A stretch of 58,622 bases of DNA from an uncultured Flavobacteriaceae bacterium (GCA_947500385.1 CANMSA010000007.1:180929-239550); one strand, 5' to 3'; shown: positions 16,713-25,130, counted from the stretch's first letter. Made by a program: numbers and translations. Notes: generated by a model from the sequence alone, not told the origin.

Positions 16713-16806
16713 TAAGTCATAATTTGGTATGTCCGTATATGGACGAAAACAGCATGTTTAATATAGAATAATTACCCCTTTTATTCGTAACTGATCGTTA
16801 GTACGA

Positions 16807-19071
16807 ATGAAACTACTACCATCCATTTTTACTTTGGAGACCATCCAAAATCGTTGCGGCTCAAAACGAGCTTTTCAATCAAGTAGTGCCACATGTGGTT
16901 GGGCAACTATCAGAATGTTTTGCGCCGTATTCTTCATGGTGGTTCTCCGCATCGAGGCCCAGCAACCCGCAGATTCCCTTGAGGGTAAAAAGGTGGTACT
17001 CGACGAAGTATTCGTCTCCGCCATTCGGGTCACCAATGAAGTACCCGTAACCTATTCCAATTTAAAGAAAGAAGAATTCGCTTCCCGAAATCTCGGGCAG
17101 GACATCCCCATCCTAATGAATTTTTTACCTTCGGTAGTGACCACTTCCAATGCCGGGGCAGGGATAGGCTATACCGGCATTCGGGTACGTGGAAGTGATG
17201 CAACGCGCGTAAATGTGACCATCAATGGTATTCCGTATAACGACTCGGAATCCCAGGGTACGTTTTGGGTGAACATGCCCGATTTTGCCTCGTCTACCGA
17301 AAGTTTGCAGTTGCAGCGAGGGGTCGGGACTTCTACCAACGGTGCCGGTGCTTTCGGCGCTAGCTTAAATATTTTGACAGATGCCGTTTCAGAGGAGGCA
17401 TATGCGCAAATTTCTTCCTCGGTGGGTAGTTTCAACACCTTACGCAATAATCTCAAGTTCAGCACCGGCTTGTTAAACGATCATGTGGAGATTTCGGGGC
17501 GCTTGTCGAGAATTACTTCCGACGGTTATGTAGATCGCGCATCCTCTGAACTCGATGCCTATTTTTTAGAGGGGGCCTACAAAGACGATAATACCTTGAT
17601 CAAGGCGCTCTTGTTCGGGGGGCACGAGATTACCTATCAATCCTGGTTTGGAATCGATGCGGCTACCTTGGCCACCGATCGCACCTTTAACCCGGCGGGG
17701 CAGTACACCGATGAAAATGGAACGACCCGGTTCTATGACAAAGAAGAGGATAACTACAAACAAGATCATGCGCAACTGCTTTGGAATGAGAAAATAAGTG
17801 ATAAATGGAGTACGAACATCGCGCTTCATTATACCCATGGTAGAGGGTATTTTGAGCAGTTTCGTGAAGACGATGATTTTGCGACCTATGGTTTTACTCC
17901 GTTGAATGTGGATGGGGAAGAAGTAAATACGACGGATCTGATACGCCGCCGTTGGCTCGATAACGATTTTTATGGGACCGTATTTTCCGCGAATTACCGG
18001 GATGAAAATTTAAATCTCATTCTCGGCGGTGGTTGGAACCAATATGAAGGAGCCCATTTTGGAGAGGTAATCTGGGCACGTTTTGCCGGTAACAGCAATA
18101 TACGCGATCGTTATTACGACGATGATTCCAAAAAGACGGATTTGAATGTATATACCAAGGCCAACTACCAAGTAAACGATCAGTGGAGCCTTTTCGGAGA
18201 TGTACAGTACCGAACCATCGGCTACCAAGCAAATGGGGAAGATACCGGCTTGGTCGATGACACTTTTAACTTCTTTAATCCCAAAGCAGGGGTTACCTAT
18301 GATTTAAATAACAACAACAACTTGTATCTAAGTTATGCCATTGCCAACCGGGAACCCAATCGAAACGACTTTGAAAATGGGAATCCTAAACCCGAACGAC
18401 TCCAGGATGTTGAACTTGGGTGGCGCTATGTTTCTCCGAATCTGCAGGTAAATACCAATGCGTACTACATGCGCTACAAAGATCAGTTGGTGCTGACCGG
18501 GGAACTCAACGATGTCGGCGCACCGTTGCGGGAGAATATAGGCGACAGTTATCGCTTAGGTTTGGAAATCGATGCCAATATCAAATTTAACGACCGCTTT
18601 CAATGGCGCCCCAATGTCGCTTTGAGTAGCAATAAAAATATTGATTTCGTATTTCAGCGCGATGGTACCTTGCAACAACTGGGCAACACCAATATCGCTT
18701 TTTCTCCTAATCTTGTGGTTGGGAACTGGTTTACCTATTCCCCGATCGAAACGCTACAGATCTCCTTTCTTTCTAAATATGTAGGGAAACAATATATGGG
18801 GAATATCGATTCCGAGGGGTCGGTCTTGGAGGCCTATTCCCAGCTAGATTTTAATGTGCAGTACGTTTGGAATATCGATGCCTTTATCGATAGCATTACC
18901 TTTTCGGGAATGATCAATAATGTGGCCAACGAGGATATCGTATCCGATGGGTATTTCTTTACTTTTGACGATGACTTTAGCAATCCCGGGACCATTACAA
19001 CGGTCGAGGGTGCCGGCTTCTACCCCCAGGCCGGACGCAATTTTTTACTAGGGGCGACCCTTCGGTTCTAG
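16807..19071 (+). CDS. TonB-dependent receptor under TPP riboswitch (thiamine-related substrate inferred)
   Basis: 754 residues. The plug domain runs from about 60 to 190 (DIPILMNFLPSVVTT, GIRVRGSDATRVNVTINGIPYND, GTFWVNMPDFASS), followed by a 22-strand-type barrel ending in the terminal phenylalanine of LLGATLRF. It is an outer-membrane importer driven by TonB/ExbBD, without the CarboxypepD-like N-terminal domain of SusC types. The riboswitch directly upstream argues for uptake of thiamine, a phosphate ester or a precursor. The start is uncertain: the ATG at 16807 gives a long N-terminus before the hydrophobic segment FCAVFFMVVL, while the ATG at 16915 begins directly at it. Confidence 0.92.
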   Translation: MKLLPSIFTLETIQNRCGSKRAFQSSSATCGWATIRMFCAVFFMVVLRIEAQQPADSLEGKKVVLDEVFVSAIRVTNEVPVTYSNLKKEEFASRNLGQDIPILMNFLPSVVTTSNAGAGIGYTGIRVRGSDATRVNVTINGIPYNDSESQGTFWVNMPDFASSTESLQLQRGVGTSTNGAGAFGASLNILTDAVSEEAYAQISSSVGSFNTLRNNLKFSTGLLNDHVEISGRLSRITSDGYVDRASSELDAYFLEGAYKDDNTLIKALLFGGHEITYQSWFGIDAATLATDRTFNPAGQYTDENGTTRFYDKEEDNYKQDHAQLLWNEKISDKWSTNIALHYTHGRGYFEQFREDDDFATYGFTPLNVDGEEVNTTDLIRRRWLDNDFYGTVFSANYRDENLNLILGGGWNQYEGAHFGEVIWARFAGNSNIRDRYYDDDSKKTDLNVYTKANYQVNDQWSLFGDVQYRTIGYQANGEDTGLVDDTFNFFNPKAGVTYDLNNNNNLYLSYAIANREPNRNDFENGNPKPERLQDVELGWRYVSPNLQVNTNAYYMRYKDQLVLTGELNDVGAPLRENIGDSYRLGLEIDANIKFNDRFQWRPNVALSSNKNIDFVFQRDGTLQQLGNTNIAFSPNLVVGNWFTYSPIETLQISFLSKYVGKQYMGNIDSEGSVLEAYSQLDFNVQYVWNIDAFIDSITFSGMINNVANEDIVSDGYFFTFDDDFSNPGTITTVEGAGFYPQAGRNFLLGATLRF

Positions 19072-19102
19072 TGATGCCTTTACAACACCATAAACATCGA
19101 AG

Positions 19103-20002
19103 ATGAAAAAAGTTAGTATTGCATTAGACTGGACACCCAATACCAATCATACCGGTTTTTTTGTGGCACAAGAATTGGGTTTTTACAAAGAAATGGGCCT
19201 TGAAGTGCGAATCGATACCCCTGCTACGGATAACTATGCCGTGACCCCCGCCAAAAAAGTGGAAGTGGGACAGGTAGACCTTGCACTCTGTCCGCTAGAG
19301 AGTATTCTCAGTTACCGTACCAAGGCAAACCCGTTCGACGCCGTGGCTTTGGCGACACTTTTTCAGGAAGATTTAAGCGCCATCGTATGTTTGGAAAGTA
19401 GCGGGCTAACGTCTCCCAAACGGTTGGATGCGCATAGGTATGCCTCCTACAAGGCCCGCTATGAAGATGAGATTGTTCGGCAAATGATCAAAAATGATGG
19501 GGGTACAGGGGTATTTTCAATTTCGTACCCCGAAAAACTGGGTATCTGGGATACCCTTTTGAACAGGGCTGCGGATGCTACCTGGGTATTTATGAATTGG
19601 GAAGGGATCCATGCAGAAAATAAAGGGGTTCGTCTCAACACTTTTCGACTGGCCGACTATGGTATTCCCTATGGATATTCCCCTGTAATCATGGGAAATA
19701 AAAAAGCGGTCGAGAACCATAGTAACCTGTATGCCGATTTTTTGGAGGCGACTAAAAAAGGGTTTTTATACTGTGTGAAGGAACCGCTGAAAGCCGTGGA
19801 AATGCTACAACCCCACGTATCGGAAAAAGAGCAGGACCTAAATCTATTGCAAAGCCAGCGGTTTACATCGCCCTATTATGGTGACAGCTCGAATTGGGGA
19901 CGTATGGAAAAAGGACGGGTCACTAAATTTTTGGACTGGCTCTTCGAAAATGATCTCGAAAAAAAACACTTTCGCTATGAGGAAGTAGTGATGTACCCCT
20001 AA
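19103..20002 (+). CDS. THI5/NMT1-like (ABC substrate-binding-like) protein without signal peptide
   Basis: 299 residues. It opens SIALDWTPNTNHTGFFVAQE, the hallmark of the NMT1/THI5-like family, which includes bacterial ThiY (binds formylaminopyrimidine) and yeast Thi5 (makes HMP-P). It starts straight at the domain, with no signal peptide or lipobox, so it should stay in the cytosol. No ABC permease or ATPase is adjacent. In the place of the yeast Thi5 residues Lys62 and His66 it has Cys and Ser (VDLALCPLESILS), and the Thi5 cysteine cluster is absent, so Thi5-type self-sacrificing synthesis is unlikely. It lies 31 bp after the receptor, inside the TPP-controlled unit. Its role, perhaps binding or converting a pyrimidine precursor, is inferred. 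Confidence 0.85.
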   Translation: MKKVSIALDWTPNTNHTGFFVAQELGFYKEMGLEVRIDTPATDNYAVTPAKKVEVGQVDLALCPLESILSYRTKANPFDAVALATLFQEDLSAIVCLESSGLTSPKRLDAHRYASYKARYEDEIVRQMIKNDGGTGVFSISYPEKLGIWDTLLNRAADATWVFMNWEGIHAENKGVRLNTFRLADYGIPYGYSPVIMGNKKAVENHSNLYADFLEATKKGFLYCVKEPLKAVEMLQPHVSEKEQDLNLLQSQRFTSPYYGDSSNWGRMEKGRVTKFLDWLFENDLEKKHFRYEEVVMYP

Positions 20003-20014
20003 AAACAATTTCAA

Positions 20015-20485
20015 ATGCCAACAATTGAATTAAAAACTAAGATTTTGGCAAAGATCGATGTGGTTTTCGATTTGGCACGAAGTATTGATCTACACAAGAT
20101 TTCAACTGCGCATACCCAAGAAGAAGCCATTGCAGGGGTTACGAGCGGACTCATTAACCTGGGAGAAACGGTCACTTGGCGCGCCAAGCACTTTGGAATA
20201 TGGCAAACCCTTACCTCAAAAATCACAGGATTTGAAAGGCCTTGTTATTTTGCCGATGAAATGGTCTCGGGAACCTTTGAAAGCTTTACCCATGAACACT
20301 TTTTTGAAGAAAAGAACCATGGTATGATCATGCGCGATACTTTTGTTTACCGGTCACCCATGGGTTTTCTTGGAAAATTAGCAGATCGTTGGTTTCTCGA
20401 GAGGTATATGCGTACATTGCTTGAGAAACGGAATGAAACTATAAAAGCATTTGCCGAATCGGGTCAATGGAAACAACTGCTATAA
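20015..20485 (+). CDS. SRPBCC-family protein
   Basis: 156 residues with the START/Bet v 1-like pattern: IELKTKILAKIDVVFDLARSIDLH at the N-terminus (broken by a pocket helix), strands with TVTWRAKHFGIWQTL and ERPCYFADEMVSGTF, and a long C-terminal helix ending RNETIKAFAE. SRPBCC proteins have a deep hydrophobic pocket and bind lipids, steroids or aromatic ligands; small bacterial members are often annotated as cell-division-inhibitor-like without evidence. It is 12 bp after the THI5-like gene and 4 bp before the next, so it is in the TPP-controlled operon. Its link to thiamine is unknown. Confidence 0.8.
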   Translation: MPTIELKTKILAKIDVVFDLARSIDLHKISTAHTQEEAIAGVTSGLINLGETVTWRAKHFGIWQTLTSKITGFERPCYFADEMVSGTFESFTHEHFFEEKNHGMIMRDTFVYRSPMGFLGKLADRWFLERYMRTLLEKRNETIKAFAESGQWKQLL

Positions 20486-20489
20486 GACT

Positions 20490-21143
20490 ATGACGCTGCT
20501 ACTGTTAGGGGCAACGGGAAGAACGGGGAAATGGGTTTTAAAAGAAGCCCTTTTAAAAGGGTATGGAGTACACGCCTTGGTTCGGGACAAATCAAAAATA
20601 GAACCGCGTAACAACTTGGTCGTTTTTGAAGGTTCTCCTATCAATGAGCAGGCGCTGGCAAAAGCAAGTGAAGGGTGTAATGCGGTAGTCAGTGTTTTGA
20701 ACATATCAAGAACGTCCGATTTTCCTTGGGCCAAATTGCGAACACCTAACACTTTTTTATCGGATACGATGCGAAGCTTGCTTCGCGTAACACAAGAAAA
20801 GGGGTTAAAGCGGTTGGTGGTGTGTTCTGCTTGGGGGGTGGCCGATACCCATGCCGAAATACCTTGGTGGTTTCGTTGGATGATCCAAAACAGTAACATT
20901 GGTTTGGCATATGCCGATCATCAAAAACAGGAACAACTGATTGCCGAATCTGATCTAAAATGGACCATTGTACGCCCCGTGGGGCTTATGAATACGAAAA
21001 CTATTCAAAAAGTAAGGGTGAGTTATGGGAATACCCCTAAACCAAGAATTACAATAGGAAGAAGAAGTTTGGCCCATTTTATGGTAAATGCCTTGGAAAC
21101 TCCAGGTTTGATAGGGAAGTATCCGGTGGTATCGGCGGAGTAA
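20490..21143 (+). CDS. NAD(P)-binding protein, NmrA/atypical SDR type
   Basis: 217 residues with a Rossmann motif at the start (LLLGATGRTGKWV) and an NADP-preferring arginine after strand 2 (LVRDKSKI). The later pattern VVCSAWGVADT and WTIVRPVGL fits the NAD(P)H-binding (NmrA/BLVRB-like) group, which lacks the classical YxxxK site. These act as reductases or as redox sensors. The ATG at 20490 was chosen; it lies 4 bp after the SRPBCC stop, so translation is probably coupled. Substrate unknown. Confidence 0.82.
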   Translation: MTLLLLGATGRTGKWVLKEALLKGYGVHALVRDKSKIEPRNNLVVFEGSPINEQALAKASEGCNAVVSVLNISRTSDFPWAKLRTPNTFLSDTMRSLLRVTQEKGLKRLVVCSAWGVADTHAEIPWWFRWMIQNSNIGLAYADHQKQEQLIAESDLKWTIVRPVGLMNTKTIQKVRVSYGNTPKPRITIGRRSLAHFMVNALETPGLIGKYPVVSAE

Positions 21144-21205
21144 TTTCAAGGGATATAGCGGATTTAAGAACGGTATGAAACTCACTATTGTCTAACAAAA
21201 GTGGT

Positions 21206-22186
21206 ATGAGCAATTCAAAAAACATGCGATGGGGAATTATTGGCTGCGGGAAGGTGACCGAGGTAAAAAGCGGTCCTGCCTATCAAAAAACGGTAGGCTT
21301 TGAATTGGTGGCGGTCATGCGACGAACCAAAGAGCTGGCTGCCGACTATGCAAAAAGGCATCATGTTGCATATCATTATTCTGATGCAGATGCCTTGATC
21401 AACCACCCCGAAATTGACGCGATTTATATAGCTACCCCTCCTGACACCCATAAGTATTATGCGTTGAAGGTAGCCGAGGCGGGAAAACCCTGTTGCATTG
21501 AAAAGCCCATGGCGCCCACCTACGCCGATAGTCTCGAAATATATAGGCGATTCGCTGAAAAGCAAGTGCCTTTATTTATTGCGTATTACCGCAGATCCTT
21601 GCCCCGATTTGAACAAGTTCGCCAATGGTTAATAGCAGAGGAGATAGGCAAGGTTCGGCACGTTCGATGGCATTTGGGCAAACCTGCCTCCGAGATCGAT
21701 AAAAGTGGGGTTTATAACTGGCGTACCGATGCGGCCATTGCACCGGGAGGCTATTTCGATGATTTGGCAAGTCACGGTCTCGATTTGCTAGTACATTTGC
21801 TAGGCGAAATAAAAATGGCAAAAGGCATTGCCCAAAACCAACAAGGTCTTTATTCGGCCAAAGACGCGGTCACTGCTTGTTGGCTTCATGACAATGGTGT
21901 TACCGGGGAGGGCAGCTGGAATTTTGGTGCCAACGACCATCGGGATACCGTTGAAATAATAGGTAATCAGGGGATTATTCGCTTTGGGGTGTTTCATGAA
22001 AAACCTTTGGTGCTTGAGAATGCTTTCGGTAACAAAAACGTCGAAATACCCAACCCGAAGCACATTCAGGAATACCATGTGGAAGCCATAAAAAATCACC
22101 TAAATGGGCGATCGGTGCATCCCTCCTTAGGCAGTTCTGGATTGCATACCAGTTGGGTGATGGATCAAATTTTAGGCGGGTCATAG
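21206..22186 (+). CDS. Gfo/Idh/MocA-family oxidoreductase
   Basis: 326 residues. N-terminal Rossmann motif WGIIGCGKVTE, then the family's AIYIATPPDTHKYYALKVAEAGKPCCIEKPMA segment in broken form, with the conserved EKP lysine. The C-terminal substrate domain contains GGYFDDLASHGLDLL, with the histidine typical of the catalytic centre. Members oxidise or reduce sugars, inositols or related polyols with NAD(P). The ATG at 21206 is preferred over a TTG at 21188. It follows the SDR gene by 62 bp and may be the last gene of the riboswitch-controlled unit or separate from it. Confidence 0.88.
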   Translation: MSNSKNMRWGIIGCGKVTEVKSGPAYQKTVGFELVAVMRRTKELAADYAKRHHVAYHYSDADALINHPEIDAIYIATPPDTHKYYALKVAEAGKPCCIEKPMAPTYADSLEIYRRFAEKQVPLFIAYYRRSLPRFEQVRQWLIAEEIGKVRHVRWHLGKPASEIDKSGVYNWRTDAAIAPGGYFDDLASHGLDLLVHLLGEIKMAKGIAQNQQGLYSAKDAVTACWLHDNGVTGEGSWNFGANDHRDTVEIIGNQGIIRFGVFHEKPLVLENAFGNKNVEIPNPKHIQEYHVEAIKNHLNGRSVHPSLGSSGLHTSWVMDQILGGS

Positions 22187-22320
22187 GGCCGAAAGAGGCG
22201 AGTTGTATTAGCCATAAACTTTATCATTTCAATATCAAGGATGTAGCCGATGTGTATGCGGATTTTTAAGAATTCGTTGCAACTTTTTGGGCCTTAGACA
22301 ATACATTACAGTTCCCTAAC

Positions 22321-22348
22321 ACCCTAAAATGTAGTACTCAAATAGGGT
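22321..22348 (+). promoter_or_regulatory. Inverted repeat ACCCTA-N16-TAGGGT upstream of the ATP-grasp gene
   Basis: ACCCTA and TAGGGT are separated by 16 bp, about 100 bp before the ATP-grasp start. The inner part (AAAATGTAG, then ACTCAAA) resembles the inverted repeat upstream of alanine dehydrogenase at 50288-50304. This may be a shared operator; it is inferred from similarity alone. The rest of the 258-bp gap at 22187-22444 shows nothing else I can name. Confidence 0.35.
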
Positions 22349-22444
22349 AAGCCATCTTCTAAACCATGCTTTGTATCGATGTTTTGATCGTTTGTCATTA
22401 AATTTGCTTTTCTTTAGGCCGTCCCTCAAAATAATTCTTGACCT

Positions 22445-23575
22445 ATGTCTGCAACTTCACCAGCTTTCACAGTGTTGATCCCAGATGGAGAAAGTCCGTT
22501 TGCCCTTCCCGTAATTCAATGTTTGGCCAGAAAGCCTAATATACGGATACAGATAGTTGCAAATTGTTCTTGGCCTAGAGCCCGTTTTTCCAAATACGTT
22601 TCGAAACACCATACCTATGCAGTGGGGAAAAGTGACAAGGAACGTGTAAGGTTTTTGGAAGAATTGCTTCAGAAGGAAGAAATCGATGTGCTTTTACCTG
22701 TAGATGAACCAGGTGTTCGGTGGGTTTCTGAACATCGGTCACATTTTGAAAAGTATGTTGCCCTGCCTCCTATGCCAAGGACAGAAACTTTTGATAAAGC
22801 GGTCAACAAATGGATGTTGGCGCAATGGGCGGTCGAGGAGCGATTACCGTGCCCTACCACCCTCCTGTTTGAGGATAGTCATTCATTCTCGACGGACCTT
22901 TCAGCATTCAAGTTTCCCGTCTTGATAAAGCCGATACGCGGCAGTGGTGGTGAAGGGATTGCCTATTTTGAGAATAAGACCCGCTTAATGTTAGGTTTAG
23001 AAAACATAACGGAAGGGGACTATATTATACAGTCATATCTGAAGGGATATGATATAGATTGTAGTGTATTGGCGCAAGATGGCGTGGTTTTGGGATATAC
23101 GATCCAGAAAAAGTGCAACGATGCCAGAGAAGGGTTCACTCCTGCGGGAAACATTGATTTTGTACAACACCCGGAAGTATTCGATTTGGTATCGAAGGTG
23201 GTAAAAAAACTTGACTGGTCGGGAATCGTTCATTTTGACCTGCGTTTTGATGAGGAAGCCCAGGAAATAAAAATAATTGAAATGAACTGCCGGTTTTGGG
23301 CGAGTGTTTTGGCTTCCTTGAGCGCAGGGGTCAATTTTCCATATATCGCATGCAGAGCTGCTTTGGGCGATACCGTTTTATGCGAAGGGTTCACCGAAAG
23401 CCGATTTGTGAATACCGCGGCCGCGCTACGGATTCTGCTGAAAAAATGGACAGGACGTAACAACGTAGGCCATTTTTTCGATGCCTCTTCTTTAGAATTT
23501 ATAAGGGCGGATTTTATGCCTGTGCTATTCGATAAATTTGGACATTTTTTTAAAACCAAAAAAGCGATCAATTAG
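22445..23575 (+). CDS. ATP-grasp domain protein (carboxylate-amine ligase-like)
   Basis: 376 residues in the usual ATP-grasp order. There is an N-terminal alpha/beta domain (VLIPDGESPFALPVIQCLA), a central ATP-binding part (FPVLIKPIRGSGGEGIAYF, the glycine-rich loop) and a C-terminal metal-binding part (HFDLRFD, then IIEMNCRFWAS). Such enzymes join a carboxylate, through an acyl phosphate, to an amine or thiol. No partner gene that would reveal the substrate is nearby. The overall form is close to CarB-like single-chain ligases such as those acting on amino acids. It converges on, and overlaps by 8 bp, the next minus-strand gene. Confidence 0.85.
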   Translation: MSATSPAFTVLIPDGESPFALPVIQCLARKPNIRIQIVANCSWPRARFSKYVSKHHTYAVGKSDKERVRFLEELLQKEEIDVLLPVDEPGVRWVSEHRSHFEKYVALPPMPRTETFDKAVNKWMLAQWAVEERLPCPTTLLFEDSHSFSTDLSAFKFPVLIKPIRGSGGEGIAYFENKTRLMLGLENITEGDYIIQSYLKGYDIDCSVLAQDGVVLGYTIQKKCNDAREGFTPAGNIDFVQHPEVFDLVSKVVKKLDWSGIVHFDLRFDEEAQEIKIIEMNCRFWASVLASLSAGVNFPYIACRAALGDTVLCEGFTESRFVNTAAALRILLKKWTGRNNVGHFFDASSLEFIRADFMPVLFDKFGHFFKTKKAIN

Positions 23576-24005
23576 AGATTGTGACCACCCCGCCATTGAA
23601 TACGGCGCGGTACTCTAACATGTTATAATACCGTTGACCATCTTCGGGAGGCGATTTTTGTAGTCCGTTTATTAGAAAATATTCAAAATCGTCACATGCG
23701 CAAACCGCGATCTGCCCATCGGCAGTCATTGTAGAGCACTCGTTCGGCGGATGGTTGGGACAACTTGCCTCAAACGCCCTGAACAGATCAAAGCCCGTAT
23801 TGATTACAAAAACACCCCTATTCCCCACACCATTGGCGCCAACATATACCGAACTTCCTGGATTGGTCAGCGGAATATAGAGTGGTAAATTTAAATTAAG
23901 GTCAAATCGAAAACCAAGGTCTTGTAGGTTCGGGTTGCGAATACCACGATCGTTATCACAAGAAAGAATAAAAAAGATCAAAAGAAGGCCCCAGAAACGT
24001 CTCAT
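23568..24005 (-). CDS. Lipoprotein with a degenerate Rieske-like domain
   Basis: 145 residues. The signal is of lipoprotein type, with a cysteine in FILSCDND. The second half has the order FEASCPNHPPNECSTM, then IAVCACDDFEYFLINGLQ, which resembles a Rieske [2Fe-2S] domain. However, Rieske clusters need CxH and CxxH; here the first is CPNH and the second is CACD, with no second histidine. It therefore probably does not hold a normal Rieske cluster. Similar lipoproteins occur in flavobacteria, to my recollection, without known function. Confidence 0.72.
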   Translation of the reverse strand: MRRFWGLLLIFFILSCDNDRGIRNPNLQDLGFRFDLNLNLPLYIPLTNPGSSVYVGANGVGNRGVFVINTGFDLFRAFEASCPNHPPNECSTMTADGQIAVCACDDFEYFLINGLQKSPPEDGQRYYNMLEYRAVFNGGVVTISN

Positions 24006-24055
24006 ATAGCTTTGTGTAATAAGGTAAATGCAAACAAAATTGAGTAAAAATTATG

Positions 24056-24063
24056 TATATTTG
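24056..24063 (+). promoter_or_regulatory. Promoter -7 box for greA
   Basis: TATATTTG, a perfect TAnnTTTG, about 127 bp before greA. No clear TTG is found at the expected -33 position. Confidence 0.5.
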
Positions 24064-24083
24064 CGTTAAATCCTCTCTAAAAA

Positions 24084-24100
24084 ATGATGTGTCACATCAT
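24084..24100 (+). promoter_or_regulatory. Perfect palindrome in the greA leader
   Basis: ATGATGTGTCACATCAT is an 8-1-8 perfect inverted repeat, about 14 bp after the expected transcription start. It could be a protein-binding site or a small hairpin. Confidence 0.4.
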
Positions 24101-24189
24101 GCCTGTAGGGGATTTTCTTATTTAACCTGTTCCGAATTGCTAAAAAAAGCGCAGTACGGTACGGCTTTATTTGTTTAAACGTTAATAAC

Positions 24190-24666
24190 ATGAGTAAAGT
24201 ATCTTACTATACCGCAGAAGGACTAAAGAACCTAAAAGAAGAATTGAACCACTTACGCGATATTGAACGGCCCAAGGCATCACAAGCGATTGCCGAAGCC
24301 CGGGATAAGGGAGATTTATCGGAGAATGCGGAATACGATGCGGCCAAGGAGGCACAGGGCCTTTTAGAGCTTAAAATTTCGAAGATGGAAGAGACCCTTT
24401 CGAATGCGCGGCTTATAGATGAATCACAGCTCGATACCTCTAAGGTATTGGTGCTTTCGACCGTTAAATTGAAGAACCTGAACAATAAGATGGAGATGAG
24501 CTATACCTTGGTGGCAGAAAGCGAAGCAGATCTGAAGTCGGGAAAAATTTCGGTGAATTCCCCTATCGGAAAAGGATTGTTGGGAAAAGCGGTAGGTGAG
24601 GTAGCCGAGATTACAGTTCCGAACGGCACCCTAAAATTCGAAATTCTAGAAATCACAAGGGCCTAG
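24190..24666 (+). CDS. greA: Transcription elongation factor GreA
   Basis: 158 residues, the standard length. The N-terminal coiled coil carries the acidic tip (ARDKGDLSENAEYDAAKEAQ), and the C-terminal domain includes SPIGKGLLGKAVGEV. GreA enters the secondary channel of RNA polymerase and stimulates cleavage of backtracked RNA. It stands alone with its own -7 box, a leader of about 120 nt and a terminator. Confidence 0.97.
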   Translation: MSKVSYYTAEGLKNLKEELNHLRDIERPKASQAIAEARDKGDLSENAEYDAAKEAQGLLELKISKMEETLSNARLIDESQLDTSKVLVLSTVKLKNLNNKMEMSYTLVAESEADLKSGKISVNSPIGKGLLGKAVGEVAEITVPNGTLKFEILEITRA

Positions 24667-24688
24667 GGTCATTTTATTTTTTATATTT

Positions 24689-24716
24689 AATCCTGCCCAA
24701 ATCGGTAGGATTTTTT
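24689..24716 (+). terminator. Intrinsic terminator after greA
   Basis: AATCCT / AGGATT with an extended inner pairing of CC with GG, followed by six T. It is just upstream of the HIT gene. Confidence 0.75.
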
Positions 24717-24737
24717 AATTCCACTAAAGCGAACAAA

Positions 24738-25130
24738 ATGGCCACCATTTTTACCAAGATCATCCAAGGAGAAATTCCCTGTTATAAAATTGCGGAGGAC
24801 GAAGCATTTTTTGCTTTTCTTGATATTAATCCCAATACGGCGGGGCATACACTTTGCATTCCTAAAAGAGAGGTGGATCGGCTATTGGATCTAGATGAGC
24901 ATACGTATTCCGGGCTGATGGCTTTTTCTAGAAAAGTGGGAAAGGCAATAGAAGAGGCGATTCCATGTAAAAGGGTAGGAATGTCGGTCATTGGTCTCGA
25001 AGTGCCGCATGTACATGTACATTTAATTCCTTTAAATGACATGGCAGATGCCACCTTTCAACAAAAAAAGGCATTTTCACCGGCAGAATTTGAAACAATT
25101 GCGGAACAAATAAGGGCTAAAATTGTATGA
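24738..25130 (+). CDS. HIT-family (HINT-type) nucleotide hydrolase
   Basis: 130 residues with the histidine triad HVHVHLIP (the H-x-H-x-H pattern) at about residues 95-102, and the opening IFTKIIQGEIPCYKI typical of HINT proteins. HIT proteins hydrolyse nucleoside phosphoramidates or dinucleotides in the cytosol. Its 3' end overlaps by 14 bp the convergent zinc-ribbon membrane protein gene. Confidence 0.95.
   Translation: MATIFTKIIQGEIPCYKIAEDEAFFAFLDINPNTAGHTLCIPKREVDRLLDLDEHTYSGLMAFSRKVGKAIEEAIPCKRVGMSVIGLEVPHVHVHLIPLNDMADATFQQKKAFSPAEFETIAEQIRAKIV

Noticed and set aside
20074-20090. TGGCACGAAGTATTGAT, a sigma-54-like site
   Set aside because: It lies inside the SRPBCC coding region, with no gene starting at a suitable distance on that strand, so it is probably chance.
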